Positions 41,949 through 51,377 of a stretch of DNA of 64,000 nt are shown here, one piece after another. This stretch comes from Cohnella nanjingensis (lineage in GTDB: Bacteria > Bacillota > Bacilli > Paenibacillales > Paenibacillaceae). Where the stretch lies: assembly GCF_014212125.1 (NCBI RefSeq), contig NZ_JACJVP010000024.1:1-64000 (forward strand), given 5' to 3'. Position numbers and translations under genes: made by a program. Numbering within the stretch: position 1 is the first letter of the stretch; every line of letters begins with the position of its first letter. The notes beneath the pieces are model-generated. The model saw nothing but the letters and a program-made list of their open reading frames with translations. It was not told where the DNA came from and searched no databases.

Positions 41949-42080
41949 GCCGACTTTTCGAAGTGCCTCGGCACCGAATCGTCGGCCTTTTGTGCAGATC
42001 GTGAAAAGTTAGCTTGGCCGGGTCGAGGCACAAGTAAATCATCTCATTGCCAGGAATCCGGAAATCCGGATTCCTTTTTG
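41949..42080 (+). terminator. Two terminator hairpins after the MerR gene
   Basis: The first (41949-41993) has outer arms GCCGAC and GTCGGC followed by CTTTTG, with an inner GTGCC/GGCAC stem. The second (42051-42080) is a strong stem, AGGAATCCGG with CCGGATTCCT, followed by TTTTTG. Confidence 0.7.
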
Positions 42081-42095
42081 CGTTCCCGAGCAGCA

Positions 42096-42557
42096 TTAAT
42101 TTGACTCGGCAAGTACGCTTGCCTCTTCCAGCGAAGGGATAAGAAACTTTGTCTCGATTGGTGATGACATCACGATGAGGATGGTGTAGGTCCCGTATTT
42201 ATCGCATTGGTTTCCGAACTCTTCGAGCGATCGTGTGGATTCAGTCATGACTTTCAATAAATAGTTGTGTTCTCCACTTATGCGATGGCATTCGATGACA
42301 TCGGGAGATGAGCGGCAAAAATCGAGGAATGCATGACACTCCCTTGTATGAAACAGAATGTAGGCCGCTGCCTGTTTCCCGACTTTTTCAGGGGAAATCA
42401 TGGTGCGGTACTCCTCAATGGTTCCGTTTTCCTCCATGCGCCTTACTCTCTCCGTTACTGCGGGTTGCGATAACCTGACACACTTGCCTAATTCCGTCAT
42501 TGAAATTCTCGCCTGGCTTTGAAGATAATACAGGATTTGCTTATCGATATGGTCCAT
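42096..42557 (-). CDS. Lrp/AsnC-family regulator
   Basis: The 153-residue protein begins MDHIDKQILYYLQSQARISM and contains the AsnC winged helix (ELGKCVRLSQPAVTERVRRM) followed by a RAM-type effector domain (about 70-145, with SGEHNYLLKV). Start ATG 42557 is preceded by AAAGGAG; in-frame codons further upstream lack a ribosome binding site. Lrp-type proteins form octamers and respond to amino acids. It is divergent from the serine hydrolase gene and probably controls the hydrolase and exporter genes. Confidence 0.86.
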   Translation of the reverse strand: MDHIDKQILYYLQSQARISMTELGKCVRLSQPAVTERVRRMEENGTIEEYRTMISPEKVGKQAAAYILFHTRECHAFLDFCRSSPDVIECHRISGEHNYLLKVMTESTRSLEEFGNQCDKYGTYTILIVMSSPIETKFLIPSLEEASVLAESN

Positions 42558-42729
42558 CAAACTTGGCTCCTTTAATTTTAAGGATTTCCTCATCAACAAA
42601 CTCGATTTCCTTTGTTTTAGGGTAGATGTAACTTCAATGCTTTATGCAAATCACTAAACTTAATAATTATAATAAACTCACAATAGTAAAGTGATCAAGA
42701 CTTTGACTATTGAGAAAGGGTGGCGAAAG

Positions 42730-43878
42730 ATGAATAACAATTTGGATAAAAGCGTGGATGAAGTTATCGAGCATACGCTTGCCGATCATCGGCTGGTTGG
42801 CGCTGTTGTTAAGGTGGCGGTAGACGGAGTGCTGGTTTATAACGGTGTTGCCGGTTTTGCCGACCGTGAGAGGAACATTCCGATGCAAGAAAATGCCTTG
42901 TTCAGGCTTGCCTCCGTAACGAAACCGATCGTTTCAACGGCTGCCATGGTACTCCTATCGCAAGGCCGGCTTCAACTGGACGACCGCGTTGATCGATGGC
43001 TTCCATCCTTTCGGCCGCGTTTGCCAAATGGCGAAATCGCGGAGCTCACGATTCGGCATTTAATGACGCACACGGCGGGGCTGACTTACCGTTTCTTTCA
43101 GGAAGAGAATGGTCCCTATCACCGTGCAGGGGTGTCGGATGGGATGGACCAGGCCGGCATCACATTGGAAGAGAATCTGCGCCGTATTGCCTCCGTTCCG
43201 CTCCTCTACACGCCAGGCACGCAGTGGAAATATTCGATCGCGACAGATGTGCTGGGCGCCGTTATCGCCAAGGTTGCTGACGTGCCGCTTCAAGAAGCCG
43301 TTCATTCTTTGGTGCTTCAACCGCTTGGCATGAATGACACCGGGTTTACTGCCGTTGACCCGGAACGACTGACCACTGCTTATGCCAATGATGTTCCTCT
43401 GCCGCGGCCTTTGTATGATCCCGACAGCCTGGCATTCTTGGAAGGCACGGCGGGCTTCCGGCTTGCCCCTGGACGGGCGCTTGACGAATCGGCTTTTCCT
43501 TCCGGCGGAGCCGGCATGGTCGGAAGCGCAAGTGACTTTTTGCGGCTGCTGGAAGCATTGCGCAAGGGAGGAACGCCGCTGCTGCCTGAGCGGCTGGTAC
43601 GCGAAATGACGACCAACCAGATCGGCGATCTGCCGATGGCTTATTGGCCGGGCAGAGGCTTTGGTCTTGGATTTACGCTGCTTCAGGATCCTGTCGCCGC
43701 AGACACGCCGGAATCGCCGGGCACCTGGCGGATGGGCGGGACCTATGGCCATTCGTGGTTCGTTGATCCTGCGCGGAAGCTCAGCGTTGTGGCATTTACC
43801 AATACCGCTCTGGAAGGCATGTCGGGCCAGTTTACCGTCGATCTCTGCAAAGCCGTTTATGACGGAATCAAGCCATAA
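42730..43878 (+). CDS. Serine hydrolase of the beta-lactamase/EstB (class C-like) family
   Basis: The 382-residue protein has the penicillin-binding/beta-lactamase fold. The nucleophile motif is SVTK at residues 62-65 (Ser62, Lys65), the second motif is a Tyr in KYSIA and the third is an HS(W/F) strand near GGTYGHSWF. There is no signal peptide, so it is an intracellular esterase or peptidase rather than an exported lactamase. It is followed by a terminator and then an MFS exporter gene. ATG 42730 sits after GGGTGGCGAAAG. Confidence 0.86.
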   Translation: MNNNLDKSVDEVIEHTLADHRLVGAVVKVAVDGVLVYNGVAGFADRERNIPMQENALFRLASVTKPIVSTAAMVLLSQGRLQLDDRVDRWLPSFRPRLPNGEIAELTIRHLMTHTAGLTYRFFQEENGPYHRAGVSDGMDQAGITLEENLRRIASVPLLYTPGTQWKYSIATDVLGAVIAKVADVPLQEAVHSLVLQPLGMNDTGFTAVDPERLTTAYANDVPLPRPLYDPDSLAFLEGTAGFRLAPGRALDESAFPSGGAGMVGSASDFLRLLEALRKGGTPLLPERLVREMTTNQIGDLPMAYWPGRGFGLGFTLLQDPVAADTPESPGTWRMGGTYGHSWFVDPARKLSVVAFTNTALEGMSGQFTVDLCKAVYDGIKP

Positions 43879-43890
43879 AGATTCGTTTAA

Positions 43891-43926
43891 GAGCCTAGTA
43901 CGGTATGATCCGGACCAGGCTCTTTT
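43891..43926 (+). terminator. Hairpin between the serine hydrolase and MFS genes
   Basis: AAGAGCCT pairs with AGGCTCTT and is followed by TTATA. It probably allows partial read-through to the MFS gene. Confidence 0.6.
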
Positions 43927-43945
43927 ATACAAGGGAGTGGAGAAG

Positions 43946-45172
43946 TTGGTTCAATTCAGTTCCGTCAAAAAGACCGTTAACCCTATATTTTTCATTGCGC
44001 TTGGGCTATTTGGCGTATACACCATTGAATTTGGCGTTGTCGGGATCCTGCCGGCCATCATTGAACGCTACGGCATCAGTACATCCCAGGCCGGGATGCT
44101 CGTTGGCGCGTTTGCGATTGTCATCGCGTTATTTGGTCCCTTTATGGTATTGCTGCTTTCCAAACTGAACCGCAAAACGGTGTTGGTAACATGCCTGATC
44201 ATTTTTGCCGGGAGCAGTTTGTTGTCAGCTTACGCTCCGAATTTTTATGTTTTGCTAGCGCTTCGCATGATTCCGGCTTTGTTCCATCCCGTCTATTTTT
44301 CTTTAGCCTTTGTCACGGCTATTTCACTGTATGCGAAGGAAAAAGCGACGCAAGCCTCCGCCAAAGCATTTGTCGGGACCAGTATGGGCATGGTGCTTGG
44401 AATTCCGATCACAACCTATATCCAGCATCAATTCTCGTTCGAGGCCGCTTTTCTATTCTGTTCCCTTGTCAACATCGCCGCCGGTATCGGGATCGCCATA
44501 ATGCTTCCGAAAACGCCGAAAGCGGAGAAAGTAACTTATGGGAGTCAGCTCGGGATATTGCGTAAAATTCCCCTTTGGATCAATATTGGCGCTGCCATTT
44601 TCATATTTGCGGCGATGTTTTCAGTCTATAGTTATTCTGCCGAATATTTAGAACAAGTGATGGGTGTGAACGGAGAGACCGTCAGTGTCATGCTTGTCGT
44701 ATTCGGCGTCGGGGGAGTAGCCGGCAACTTGCTCGCGGGGAGATGGCTTGGAATCAACATGGCGAGAACGACTGTGTTCCAACCGATCTTATTAGCGTTC
44801 TCTTACTTTTTGCTTGCCCTAGGCGAAACGTCGTCTTTAGTATCTCTTATTCTGATCATGGTCTTGTGGGGAGCGGTTCATACCAGCGGCCTCATTATAA
44901 CGCAGATATGGATCACATCCGAGGCTCCCGAAGCGCCTGAATTTGCTGCCGGACTGTATATTTCTTTTATCAATCTTGGCGTGTTCATCGGTTCGGGAGC
45001 CGGCGGGATGTTTATTGATTTTTTAGGCGTGAAAGGGACCTTGTGGAGTGGCCTGCTGTTTATTGTATTGGCCCTTGCCTGTATTGTAATCAAAATTATA
45101 TTCTTTAACTCAAAAGGGATAAAAGAAAAAGGAGCACCCAAACGAGAACGGCAGGAGGAGGCTCTATTGTAG
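43946..45172 (+). CDS. MFS transporter (AraJ/DHA1-like)
   Basis: The 408-residue product from TTG 43946 (MVQFSSVKKTVNPIFFIALG) has 12 hydrophobic segments. The DHA1-type features are IIERYGISTSQAGMLVGAF in the first loop, ALFHPVYFS in helix 4-5 and AGLYISFINLGVFIGSG late in the chain. It is an inner-membrane drug or sugar-type effluxer. GGGAGTGGAGAAG lies just before the TTG; no ATG with a ribosome binding site fits. The upstream frame overlaps the hydrolase gene and is not part of it. Confidence 0.85.
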   Translation: MVQFSSVKKTVNPIFFIALGLFGVYTIEFGVVGILPAIIERYGISTSQAGMLVGAFAIVIALFGPFMVLLLSKLNRKTVLVTCLIIFAGSSLLSAYAPNFYVLLALRMIPALFHPVYFSLAFVTAISLYAKEKATQASAKAFVGTSMGMVLGIPITTYIQHQFSFEAAFLFCSLVNIAAGIGIAIMLPKTPKAEKVTYGSQLGILRKIPLWINIGAAIFIFAAMFSVYSYSAEYLEQVMGVNGETVSVMLVVFGVGGVAGNLLAGRWLGINMARTTVFQPILLAFSYFLLALGETSSLVSLILIMVLWGAVHTSGLIITQIWITSEAPEAPEFAAGLYISFINLGVFIGSGAGGMFIDFLGVKGTLWSGLLFIVLALACIVIKIIFFNSKGIKEKGAPKRERQEEALL

Positions 45173-45379
45173 CATCGGGTAAGGTTCTTTTGGGCGCCAT
45201 CGTAGGTGCCCTGAAATATCGCCTTGGATAGGATACGCCGAACCGCATCCCATCTAAGGCGAAATTTTTCGGAGCAATAATCTCACCCTGTGATGAAATC
45301 CATGTCACACTTCAGCTTGCTGCGCGGTCTTTAAGGTGTAAAGGATCACAGGAGTGGGGAGGAACGATATGAAGATCGC

Positions 45380-45466
45380 GATCCAGCCGAAGTGCGCCGG
45401 AACATCAAGAACGTCCAGATATTCGCGGCAAGTCGCCGATGGAGCGGGAACGGGGGAACGTTAACG
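45380..45466 (+). other. Possible gene relic ahead of the sigma factor
   Basis: In frame with the sigma gene, 45380-45466 reads EDRDPAEVRRNIKNVQIFAA and then SRRWSGNGGT without a stop, and GGAGGAACG precedes an out-of-frame ATG at 45370. It could be the 3' remains of a neighbouring gene fused in frame, or chance coding. The rest of 45173-45380 shows no coding frame. Confidence 0.25.
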
Positions 45467-46390
45467 ATGAACGAGTCATACGGAAAAGCGGATATTCCCA
45501 ATCCAAATGAGAACATGGCGTTGTTACAGGCATTCGAAGCGCAAAGGTCTCGACTGCTGCGGGTAGCTTATGCGATTGTCGGTTCCGTTACCGAAGCGGA
45601 GGACTGCGTGCAGGAGGCATGGCTGCGGGTGCAGCGAATGAAGGATCCGGCAGGGATTCGCAACCTGTCGGCATTCCTGACGACGACCGTCGGCCGGCTG
45701 GCGCTCAATGCGCTGAGCAGCGCCCGCGCCCGCCGGGAGCACTATGTCGGCACGTGGCTGCCTGAGCCGCTGGTCGAAGATGTCGGCCCGGAAGATCCCT
45801 ACGAACATATGGCGATGGACGAATCGGTCAGCATGGCGCTGATGGTCGTGCTCGAGCGATTGACGGCGGCGGAGCGGACCGCGTTCTTGCTGCATGACGT
45901 GTTCGGGCTTTCCTTCGACGAGATTGCCGGAGTCGTGGGTCGTTCTCCTGCGGCGGTTCGCCAGCTCGCCTCCCGCGCGCGTCAGCATGTCGAGAGCGGC
46001 CGACCGCGATTCGCGCCAACGCAGGCGGAGCAGCGGGAGCTCGTCAGCGCATTCGCGGCAGCCTGCCAAGGTGGCGACCTGGAAAGGCTCGCCCACATGC
46101 TCGATCCCCAGGTGGTATGTCGAAGCGACGGCGGCGGCAAGGTCCGCACGTCACCGCGCGTCATCCAAGGGGCAGAGGCTGTGGCGCATGGGTTGCTCGT
46201 ATTTACGAAGGGGGTTCCCCTGCGGATCAGGATGGCTCTCGTCAACGGCGTGCCGGGCTTCGTCGTACGTGGTTCCGACGGTGTGCTATCGGTCGTGTCC
46301 ATCACCATCGATAACCAACGAATCGTGGCGATTGACGTGGTTCGCAACCCTGATAAATTGACAACCGTTCGGATTCCGGACGAAACGTAG
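45467..46390 (+). CDS. ECF RNA polymerase sigma factor of the ECF41/SigJ type
   Basis: The 307-residue protein has sigma region 2 (LLRVAYAIVGSVTEAEDCVQ, then AFLTTTVGRLALN), region 4 (LTAAERTAFLLHDVFGLSFD, VGRSPAAVRQLASRARQHV) and a C-terminal SnoaL-like domain of about 110 residues (VSAFAAACQGGDLERLAHML to the end). The SnoaL-like tail is the hallmark of ECF41 sigma factors, where it tunes activity instead of a separate anti-sigma factor. It lies directly upstream of a 14-helix drug exporter gene that it may control. Confidence 0.88.
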   Translation: MNESYGKADIPNPNENMALLQAFEAQRSRLLRVAYAIVGSVTEAEDCVQEAWLRVQRMKDPAGIRNLSAFLTTTVGRLALNALSSARARREHYVGTWLPEPLVEDVGPEDPYEHMAMDESVSMALMVVLERLTAAERTAFLLHDVFGLSFDEIAGVVGRSPAAVRQLASRARQHVESGRPRFAPTQAEQRELVSAFAAACQGGDLERLAHMLDPQVVCRSDGGGKVRTSPRVIQGAEAVAHGLLVFTKGVPLRIRMALVNGVPGFVVRGSDGVLSVVSITIDNQRIVAIDVVRNPDKLTTVRIPDET

Positions 46391-46437
46391 GATTTTCGGC
46401 CGTTTTTATTTTAAAAGAGAAGGAAGAGAGGTTAAGG

Positions 46438-47919
46438 ATGACTACGCAATCCGCCGTCTCATCGGCTTCAGTTGAACGTCCCTTTTCGATCAAAACCATC
46501 ATCGGCCCGGTCATGGCCGTTGTCGTGGGCATGATTATGGTCATTCTCGACAGCACGGTCGTCAACGTGGCCATGCCGAACTTGATTCATTACTTCGGCA
46601 CTTCAGTATCTACCATGCAATGGGCGGTCACGGCGTACACCCTTGCGCTATCCGCCGTTATCCCCTTGGCCGGTTGGCTGACGGACCGGTACGGAGCCAA
46701 ACAAATCTTTCTGATCACCCTTGTCTTGTTCACATTGGGTTCCTTGCTCTGTTCGATAGCCCAAACGCCGGAGCAACTCATTCTGTACCGCATTATTCAG
46801 GGCTTGGGCGGGGGGATGGTCTCCCCGATCGGCATGGCGATGATCTTCCGGCTCGCTCCTCCCGGCAAACAAGGCTCCATCATGGGGGTGCTCGGCGTTC
46901 CGATGATGCTGGCGCCTGCCGTCGGTCCGACTTTGTCGGGGTTCCTGGTCGAGTATGCCAGCTGGCACTGGATTTTCCTGATCAACTTGCCGATTGGAAT
47001 CATCGCGCTGCTGATCGGCATCAAATATTTGCCCAAATTCGAGCAAAAAACGGTGCCCGCTCTTGACGTATTCGGCATGGTGCTTGCCCCGATCACCTTC
47101 GCATCGCTAGCCTATGCCGTAAGCGAAGGCGGCAAAGACTGGGGCTCCATGCAAACGGTCACGGGCTTGATCGTCGGGGGCGTTGCTTTGATCCTGTTCA
47201 TTGTCACCGAGCTCCGCCACAGGCAGCCGCTCTTGGAGCTACGCGTTTTCGGCTCTTCCGACTTCACGCGGGGCATTCTCGTCTTTTGGCTATCGGCGAT
47301 GGCGTTGTTCGGGTCATTCCTGCTCGTTCCGATGTATTTGCAGACCGTGAAAGGCTTCTCCCCGATGGAATCAGGATTGATGAGCATTCCCCAAGTTATC
47401 ATGGCCGGGTTGTTCATGCCGATCGGCGGAAAACTGTTCGACAAGATCGGAGCGAGAATTCTCGCGATTATCGGTCTATGTCTGGTTGGAAGCGGCTTGT
47501 TCATGCTGTCCCAAATTACCGTCGACACAAGCAAGTACTACGTGATCGGAGCGTATATGCTGATGGGTTCGGGCATGGGGCTATCGATGATGCCGATCAA
47601 TACGCATATTCTCAAATCGGCGCCGCAGAGACTGGTCAGCCGGGTCACTTCGCTCACGACAGCTTCTCAGCAGGTTTTCGTTTCCTTCGCCGTCGCGGGT
47701 CTGACCGGTTACTATTCCTCGCGAATCACGCATTATATGGCAACGTCCAAAGGCGACAAAGTAGTAGACATGACCACGGCGTTCGCGGATACGTTCTTAT
47801 TCGCGGCATGCCTCGCCGTCGCAGGCGCCGTACTTGCGCTGATTTTGCGAAAGCCCAAAGTCGAACCGGAGGCTGGACAATCAGATCATCAGGCGAACGT
47901 CATACCGATGGGACATTAA
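46438..47919 (+). CDS. DHA2-family multidrug MFS exporter (EmrB-like)
   Basis: The 493-residue protein has 14 hydrophobic segments with motif C-like GVPMMLAPAVGPTLSGFLVE, the LDSTVVNVAMPNL start of helix 1 and GWLTDRYGAKQIF in loop 2-3. It uses the proton gradient to export drugs. AAGGAAGAGAGGTTAAGG lies just upstream. Its start is 48 bp after the ECF sigma stop, so the two form an operon, and a strong terminator follows at 47939. Confidence 0.9.
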   Translation: MTTQSAVSSASVERPFSIKTIIGPVMAVVVGMIMVILDSTVVNVAMPNLIHYFGTSVSTMQWAVTAYTLALSAVIPLAGWLTDRYGAKQIFLITLVLFTLGSLLCSIAQTPEQLILYRIIQGLGGGMVSPIGMAMIFRLAPPGKQGSIMGVLGVPMMLAPAVGPTLSGFLVEYASWHWIFLINLPIGIIALLIGIKYLPKFEQKTVPALDVFGMVLAPITFASLAYAVSEGGKDWGSMQTVTGLIVGGVALILFIVTELRHRQPLLELRVFGSSDFTRGILVFWLSAMALFGSFLLVPMYLQTVKGFSPMESGLMSIPQVIMAGLFMPIGGKLFDKIGARILAIIGLCLVGSGLFMLSQITVDTSKYYVIGAYMLMGSGMGLSMMPINTHILKSAPQRLVSRVTSLTTASQQVFVSFAVAGLTGYYSSRITHYMATSKGDKVVDMTTAFADTFLFAACLAVAGAVLALILRKPKVEPEAGQSDHQANVIPMGH

Positions 47920-47938
47920 TTTTTGTGGCACCAGTATC

Positions 47939-47966
47939 TGCCGCCCTTTATGGGGCGGTTTTTTTA
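47939..47966 (+). terminator. Rho-independent terminator after the MFS exporter
   Basis: CCGCCC (47941-47946) pairs with GGGCGG (47953-47958) and is followed by TTTTTTT. Confidence 0.85.
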
Positions 47967-48089
47967 TTGGAGCCCCGTTTCATCGCGTATCGCGAAATTC
48001 ATTTTTCCGGACGTGTCGATTTAACCGTCAGTGGTTCGTCGTCATGATAGAAGCAAGAAAGAAGCGATCATCAGAAGGGAAGGGTTTCA

Positions 48090-48722
48090 ATGAAAAACAT
48101 GAACGTAACCAGGTTATTATTGCTTGGAGGAGTCATCTCCGCGCCGCTGTTCTTTATCATTGCAATCGTACAGGTAATCACCCGTACAGAATTCGATATC
48201 AAGCGTCATGCCATCAGCACCCTCACTTTGGGCGACTTGGGATGGATTCAAAGCGCTAATTTTATCGTCACGGGATTGCTGGCCGTATTGGCAGCCATTG
48301 GGGCACGGGGATTACTCATGAGAGGAACAGGCAGGGCAGGCTTATGGCTGATTGGCGTTTATGGGATCGGCATGATCATGGCAGGCTTATTTAAGCCCGA
48401 CCCCGGCCTTGGATTTCCTTCAGGTGCCCCTGAAGGTATGCCGACATCCATGAGCGGTCACGCGGCGCTCCATTCCATGGCATTCTTCGCGTCCTTTATC
48501 TGCCTGATTGCGGCAATGGTCGTATTCTCCCGTCGATTCCGCGTACAAGGCGAACGGGGTTGGAGAGTCTACTGCCTTTCGGCTTCGATTCTCGCACCCT
48601 TACTAATTGTTGCGGGTATGGGGATCAACATTTGGGTCGGGATTATCATGGGCGTAGCCGGGATGGTCGCCTTCGGTTGGGTTTCCGCTCTAGCCGCCCG
48701 ACTGCTGAAAGAAGCCTACTAA
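48090..48722 (+). CDS. DUF998 family membrane protein
   Basis: The 210-residue protein has about six hydrophobic segments. It contains the DUF998 pattern HAISTLTLGDLGWIQSANFI and the late SGHAALHSMAFFASFICL. The family is found in many bacteria and its function is unknown. GAAGGGAAGGGTTTCA precedes ATG 48090. It appears monocistronic, with a terminator at 48746. Confidence 0.83.
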   Translation: MKNMNVTRLLLLGGVISAPLFFIIAIVQVITRTEFDIKRHAISTLTLGDLGWIQSANFIVTGLLAVLAAIGARGLLMRGTGRAGLWLIGVYGIGMIMAGLFKPDPGLGFPSGAPEGMPTSMSGHAALHSMAFFASFICLIAAMVVFSRRFRVQGERGWRVYCLSASILAPLLIVAGMGINIWVGIIMGVAGMVAFGWVSALAARLLKEAY

Positions 48723-48745
48723 CGGATACGATCGTCGAAACCTCG

Positions 48746-48777
48746 AGGCCATCCTGCAAAGGATGGCCTTCTTCTTG
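48746..48777 (+). terminator. Rho-independent terminator after the DUF998 gene
   Basis: AGGCCATCCT and AGGATGGCCT pair around GCAA, followed by TCTTCTT. Confidence 0.8.
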
Positions 48778-48856
48778 GAGGAATATGGATGATTTTACCG
48801 AACTGATTAAGATTGGATATATTCTTGCACGATTCTTGGATTGCAGGTGAACCACA

Positions 48857-50401
48857 ATGGAACCTAAGCAATGGGTAGAAGCGGTATCAAACATGCAACG
48901 CGGAGATCTAGAAGCCTTTCAAAAGATATTCCATTCCTTTAGCGGTCAAGCACAGGGTTGGGCATTACAGATTGTACGCGACTCCTACTTATCGGAGGAT
49001 GTCGTTCAAGAGTCGTTCCTGCAGATGAGAGATAAAATTCATCATTTGCAAGATCCCGCTAAGTTTCCGGCATGGTTTCGCCAAATTGTACGCCGAACGG
49101 CCATGAATCATATACGCGGGTTGTCTAATCGCACGTTACTTATGAAGGACATTCCTGATCCTGTTGGGCTTAGCGAAAGAAATCAGAAATTTGAAGATGA
49201 CCCTTTGGAATACATACAGCAAATTGAAGATGGAAAAGACATCTTGCAGGATGCGCTTAAGCCGCTCCCCAAGAAGGCTCGTTCCATGATATTGTCGCAT
49301 GCGTTAGAGGAGGCGACACCCGACGAATTAGCCGCGCAGTTCAACATGAAGAAAAGCAATGTCTACAATATACTTTCACGTTCAAGGGTAAAAGCGAACG
49401 ATGAACGATACAGCCGTGAAATTCAGCGCCATCTTATGAACAGAAGACGTCTTGGGATATCGCCTTATCGCCAACTACCGGCACCTGTTGTTAGACGCCC
49501 ATATGCGCTCCTTTCTCTTCTGATTTGGGAGCTGCTTCGGATAGCAGGAGAGCCTGATTGGACGCTGACGGACATAATGGGTATGACAGGCGACGCTTTC
49601 CGAATGAATATACCCCAGAATTGCAACTGGAGAGGAATTTCCACGTTTGATTGGAGTTATGTGACGCAATGTGCATTCGAAAGCTTGGGGATAAGCGGAA
49701 GATGCTTCGGCAGACCTGAACGCACAACCTCTCCGGAACATCAAATAACCGTCCTGTCTATGATTCAAGATTCGATAGACCGTGGCTTGCCCGCGATCAT
49801 ATGGAATTTGAATCGAAATCAATTTGGTTTTGTTTACGGATATAACGACGAGGAGCGTACGATCTCTTACACAAGTTATCAAAGTCATCATACTTTCCGA
49901 TATGAGCAACTAGGACGCACTTGCGAGGAACCTGCTCTTTTCGTCGCAACGATTCGCGGGCGTGTAACCCTACCAGCGTCAGAGCAAGAAACTCTAACAT
50001 CAATCGTCAATTGCTGTAAAGGAAAGGAACCACAACTTAGCGGATTTGCGTTTGGTCTTCAAGGGTATGCTCAATGGATGGAAGCCGTTGAAAATGGACG
50101 CCTTGACCTTCAAGGACATGCTTATAAGGTAGCCATTTTAGCTGAAGCGCGGAAGCAAGGGGCTTTATACTTGCAAAGGTTGTCGGAAAAGGCGGAGAGA
50201 GCAGAAAGTCAATTGAAGTTAGAAGAAGCTTCTTTATGCTTTCGGAGTGTGAGCGAAGCATTTGAAGGGATCTACCCATCCTTTCCATTCGGATATGGAG
50301 GCAGCAATGCCAACCGATTAAGTTCCATACGTTCAGGACTGCTCACGGCATTGGAGGCAGAGAAGGAAGGGATATGCCTATTGGAATCCCTTATCCGTTA
50401 A
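48857..50401 (+). CDS. Sigma-70-like protein fused to a cysteine-peptidase/BtrH-like domain
   Basis: The 514-residue protein starts with ECF-like sigma regions: region 2 at about 20-95 (SYLSEDVVQESFLQMRDKIH, PAWFRQIVRRTAMNHIRG) and region 4 at about 130-180 (LPKKARSMILSHALEEATPD, KKSNVYNILSRSR). From residue about 215 to the end a second domain of some 300 residues follows, with GFVYGYNDEERTISYTSYQS and NGRLDLQGHAYKVAILAEAR. It resembles the C39-like/BtrH N-terminal domain that often follows sigma domains in Paenibacillaceae. The sigma part may be used as a DNA-binding module linked to a peptide- or metabolite-binding domain. Confidence 0.75.
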   Translation: MEPKQWVEAVSNMQRGDLEAFQKIFHSFSGQAQGWALQIVRDSYLSEDVVQESFLQMRDKIHHLQDPAKFPAWFRQIVRRTAMNHIRGLSNRTLLMKDIPDPVGLSERNQKFEDDPLEYIQQIEDGKDILQDALKPLPKKARSMILSHALEEATPDELAAQFNMKKSNVYNILSRSRVKANDERYSREIQRHLMNRRRLGISPYRQLPAPVVRRPYALLSLLIWELLRIAGEPDWTLTDIMGMTGDAFRMNIPQNCNWRGISTFDWSYVTQCAFESLGISGRCFGRPERTTSPEHQITVLSMIQDSIDRGLPAIIWNLNRNQFGFVYGYNDEERTISYTSYQSHHTFRYEQLGRTCEEPALFVATIRGRVTLPASEQETLTSIVNCCKGKEPQLSGFAFGLQGYAQWMEAVENGRLDLQGHAYKVAILAEARKQGALYLQRLSEKAERAESQLKLEEASLCFRSVSEAFEGIYPSFPFGYGGSNANRLSSIRSGLLTALEAEKEGICLLESLIR

Positions 50402-50472
50402 TTTTGATAGAAAATTTGGACCGGCTGTGTCTATTAGTTGGATCCAACTAATAATCAAGGAGGAGTCACACC

Positions 50473-51228
50473 ATGCAACATCCGATTTTGCCGTTTATGC
50501 CAGCCGTTTTTTTGCCTGTAAGCAATTTGAAGCGTTCCACCGAGTGGTATGCCGACCTGCTTGAACAACCGATCGTTCCGAGACAGGATGGAGGGGGAAT
50601 CTATTATTTTGATTTTGATGGAACCGACATGATATTAGATAGCAATGCTTGGGGATTTCCCCCGACCATCATGTTTGATACGCAGCGTGTGGATGAGTCG
50701 CGAGCCTTTTGCGAGACGCTTCCTCATGGATTTATAACAGATATCCAAAGATTGGACGAAGTCTCTTTCTTCAATATCAATTCAATCATGGTCTGCAAAG
50801 CGCATCGAGCACCGGAATCCGATCGTCCCAAGCCGGCGCATGCCTTGTTGAATCGCATCAGCAGAGTGATTGTACACGCCGAACAGCTTACGGAAAGCAT
50901 AGGATGGTACGAAACGTTTTTGGATCGCAAGGCAGAGACGGACGCTTGGATCCATGAATTGCCGCTCATTCGTATGGACCGGGGCGCCCATTTGCTCATT
51001 GATGACAATCGTTTATGCCAGTCGCCACGCGTCTTTTATGAGCGGTTGCAATTGGATCTTAGAGTGAATCCAGTTGCGATTATCGAAACCGTTGATATCG
51101 AAGCAGCTCACGAATACGTCATCTCCAAAGGTGCTCAAGTTGAACGAGGCATTGAAGAAAGATTGGGCGTTCGATTCTTCATTTTCTACGATCCGGATCA
51201 TAACGGATTGATGGTATGTGAAAAATAA
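50473..51228 (+). CDS. VOC (glyoxalase/bleomycin-resistance) superfamily protein
   Basis: The 251-residue protein contains two VOC units. The first starts FLPVSNLKRSTEWYADLLEQ (about 13-32), and the second starts RVIVHAEQLTESIGWYETFL (about 135-155), ending with FYDPDHNGLMVCE, the usual metal-binding Glu at the C-terminus. The tandem units form one metal site typical of ring-cleaving dioxygenases, glyoxalases and antibiotic-binding proteins. The reaction cannot be assigned. AAGGAGGAGTCACACC precedes the ATG. A strong terminator follows. Confidence 0.83.
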   Translation: MQHPILPFMPAVFLPVSNLKRSTEWYADLLEQPIVPRQDGGGIYYFDFDGTDMILDSNAWGFPPTIMFDTQRVDESRAFCETLPHGFITDIQRLDEVSFFNINSIMVCKAHRAPESDRPKPAHALLNRISRVIVHAEQLTESIGWYETFLDRKAETDAWIHELPLIRMDRGAHLLIDDNRLCQSPRVFYERLQLDLRVNPVAIIETVDIEAAHEYVISKGAQVERGIEERLGVRFFIFYDPDHNGLMVCEK

Positions 51229-51236
51229 AGAGATCC

Positions 51237-51267
51237 AAGGGCGCCCAATCGGGTGCCCTTTCATTTT
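51237..51267 (+). terminator. Rho-independent terminator after the VOC gene
   Basis: AAGGGCGCCC and GGGTGCCCTT pair around AATC with one G-T pair, followed by TCATTTT. Confidence 0.8.
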
Positions 51268-51327
51268 GCTCTATATTTCGGATCCGGGATATTGCCACAT
51301 ATTGACTTCCAACATTCGTGATGATAA

Positions 51328-51357
51328 TATGTCATAATGATATATCATGATGACATA
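51328..51357. promoter_or_regulatory. PadR-type operator with nested palindromes
   Basis: TATGTCAT (51328-51335) and ATGACATA (51350-51357) form perfect outer arms. ATGATATATCAT (51337-51348) is a second perfect palindrome between them. ATGTCAT..ATGACAT arms are the usual PadR recognition pattern. It lies 20 bp before the PadR gene. Confidence 0.75.
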
Positions 51358-51377
51358 AATACGAAGGGGAGTACGTC

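Noticed and set aside
45240-45270. GAACCGCATCCCATCTAAGG followed by CGAAATTTTT, vaguely like the att core
   Set aside because: Too many mismatches and insertions relative to the 16-bp core, with no matching inverted end.
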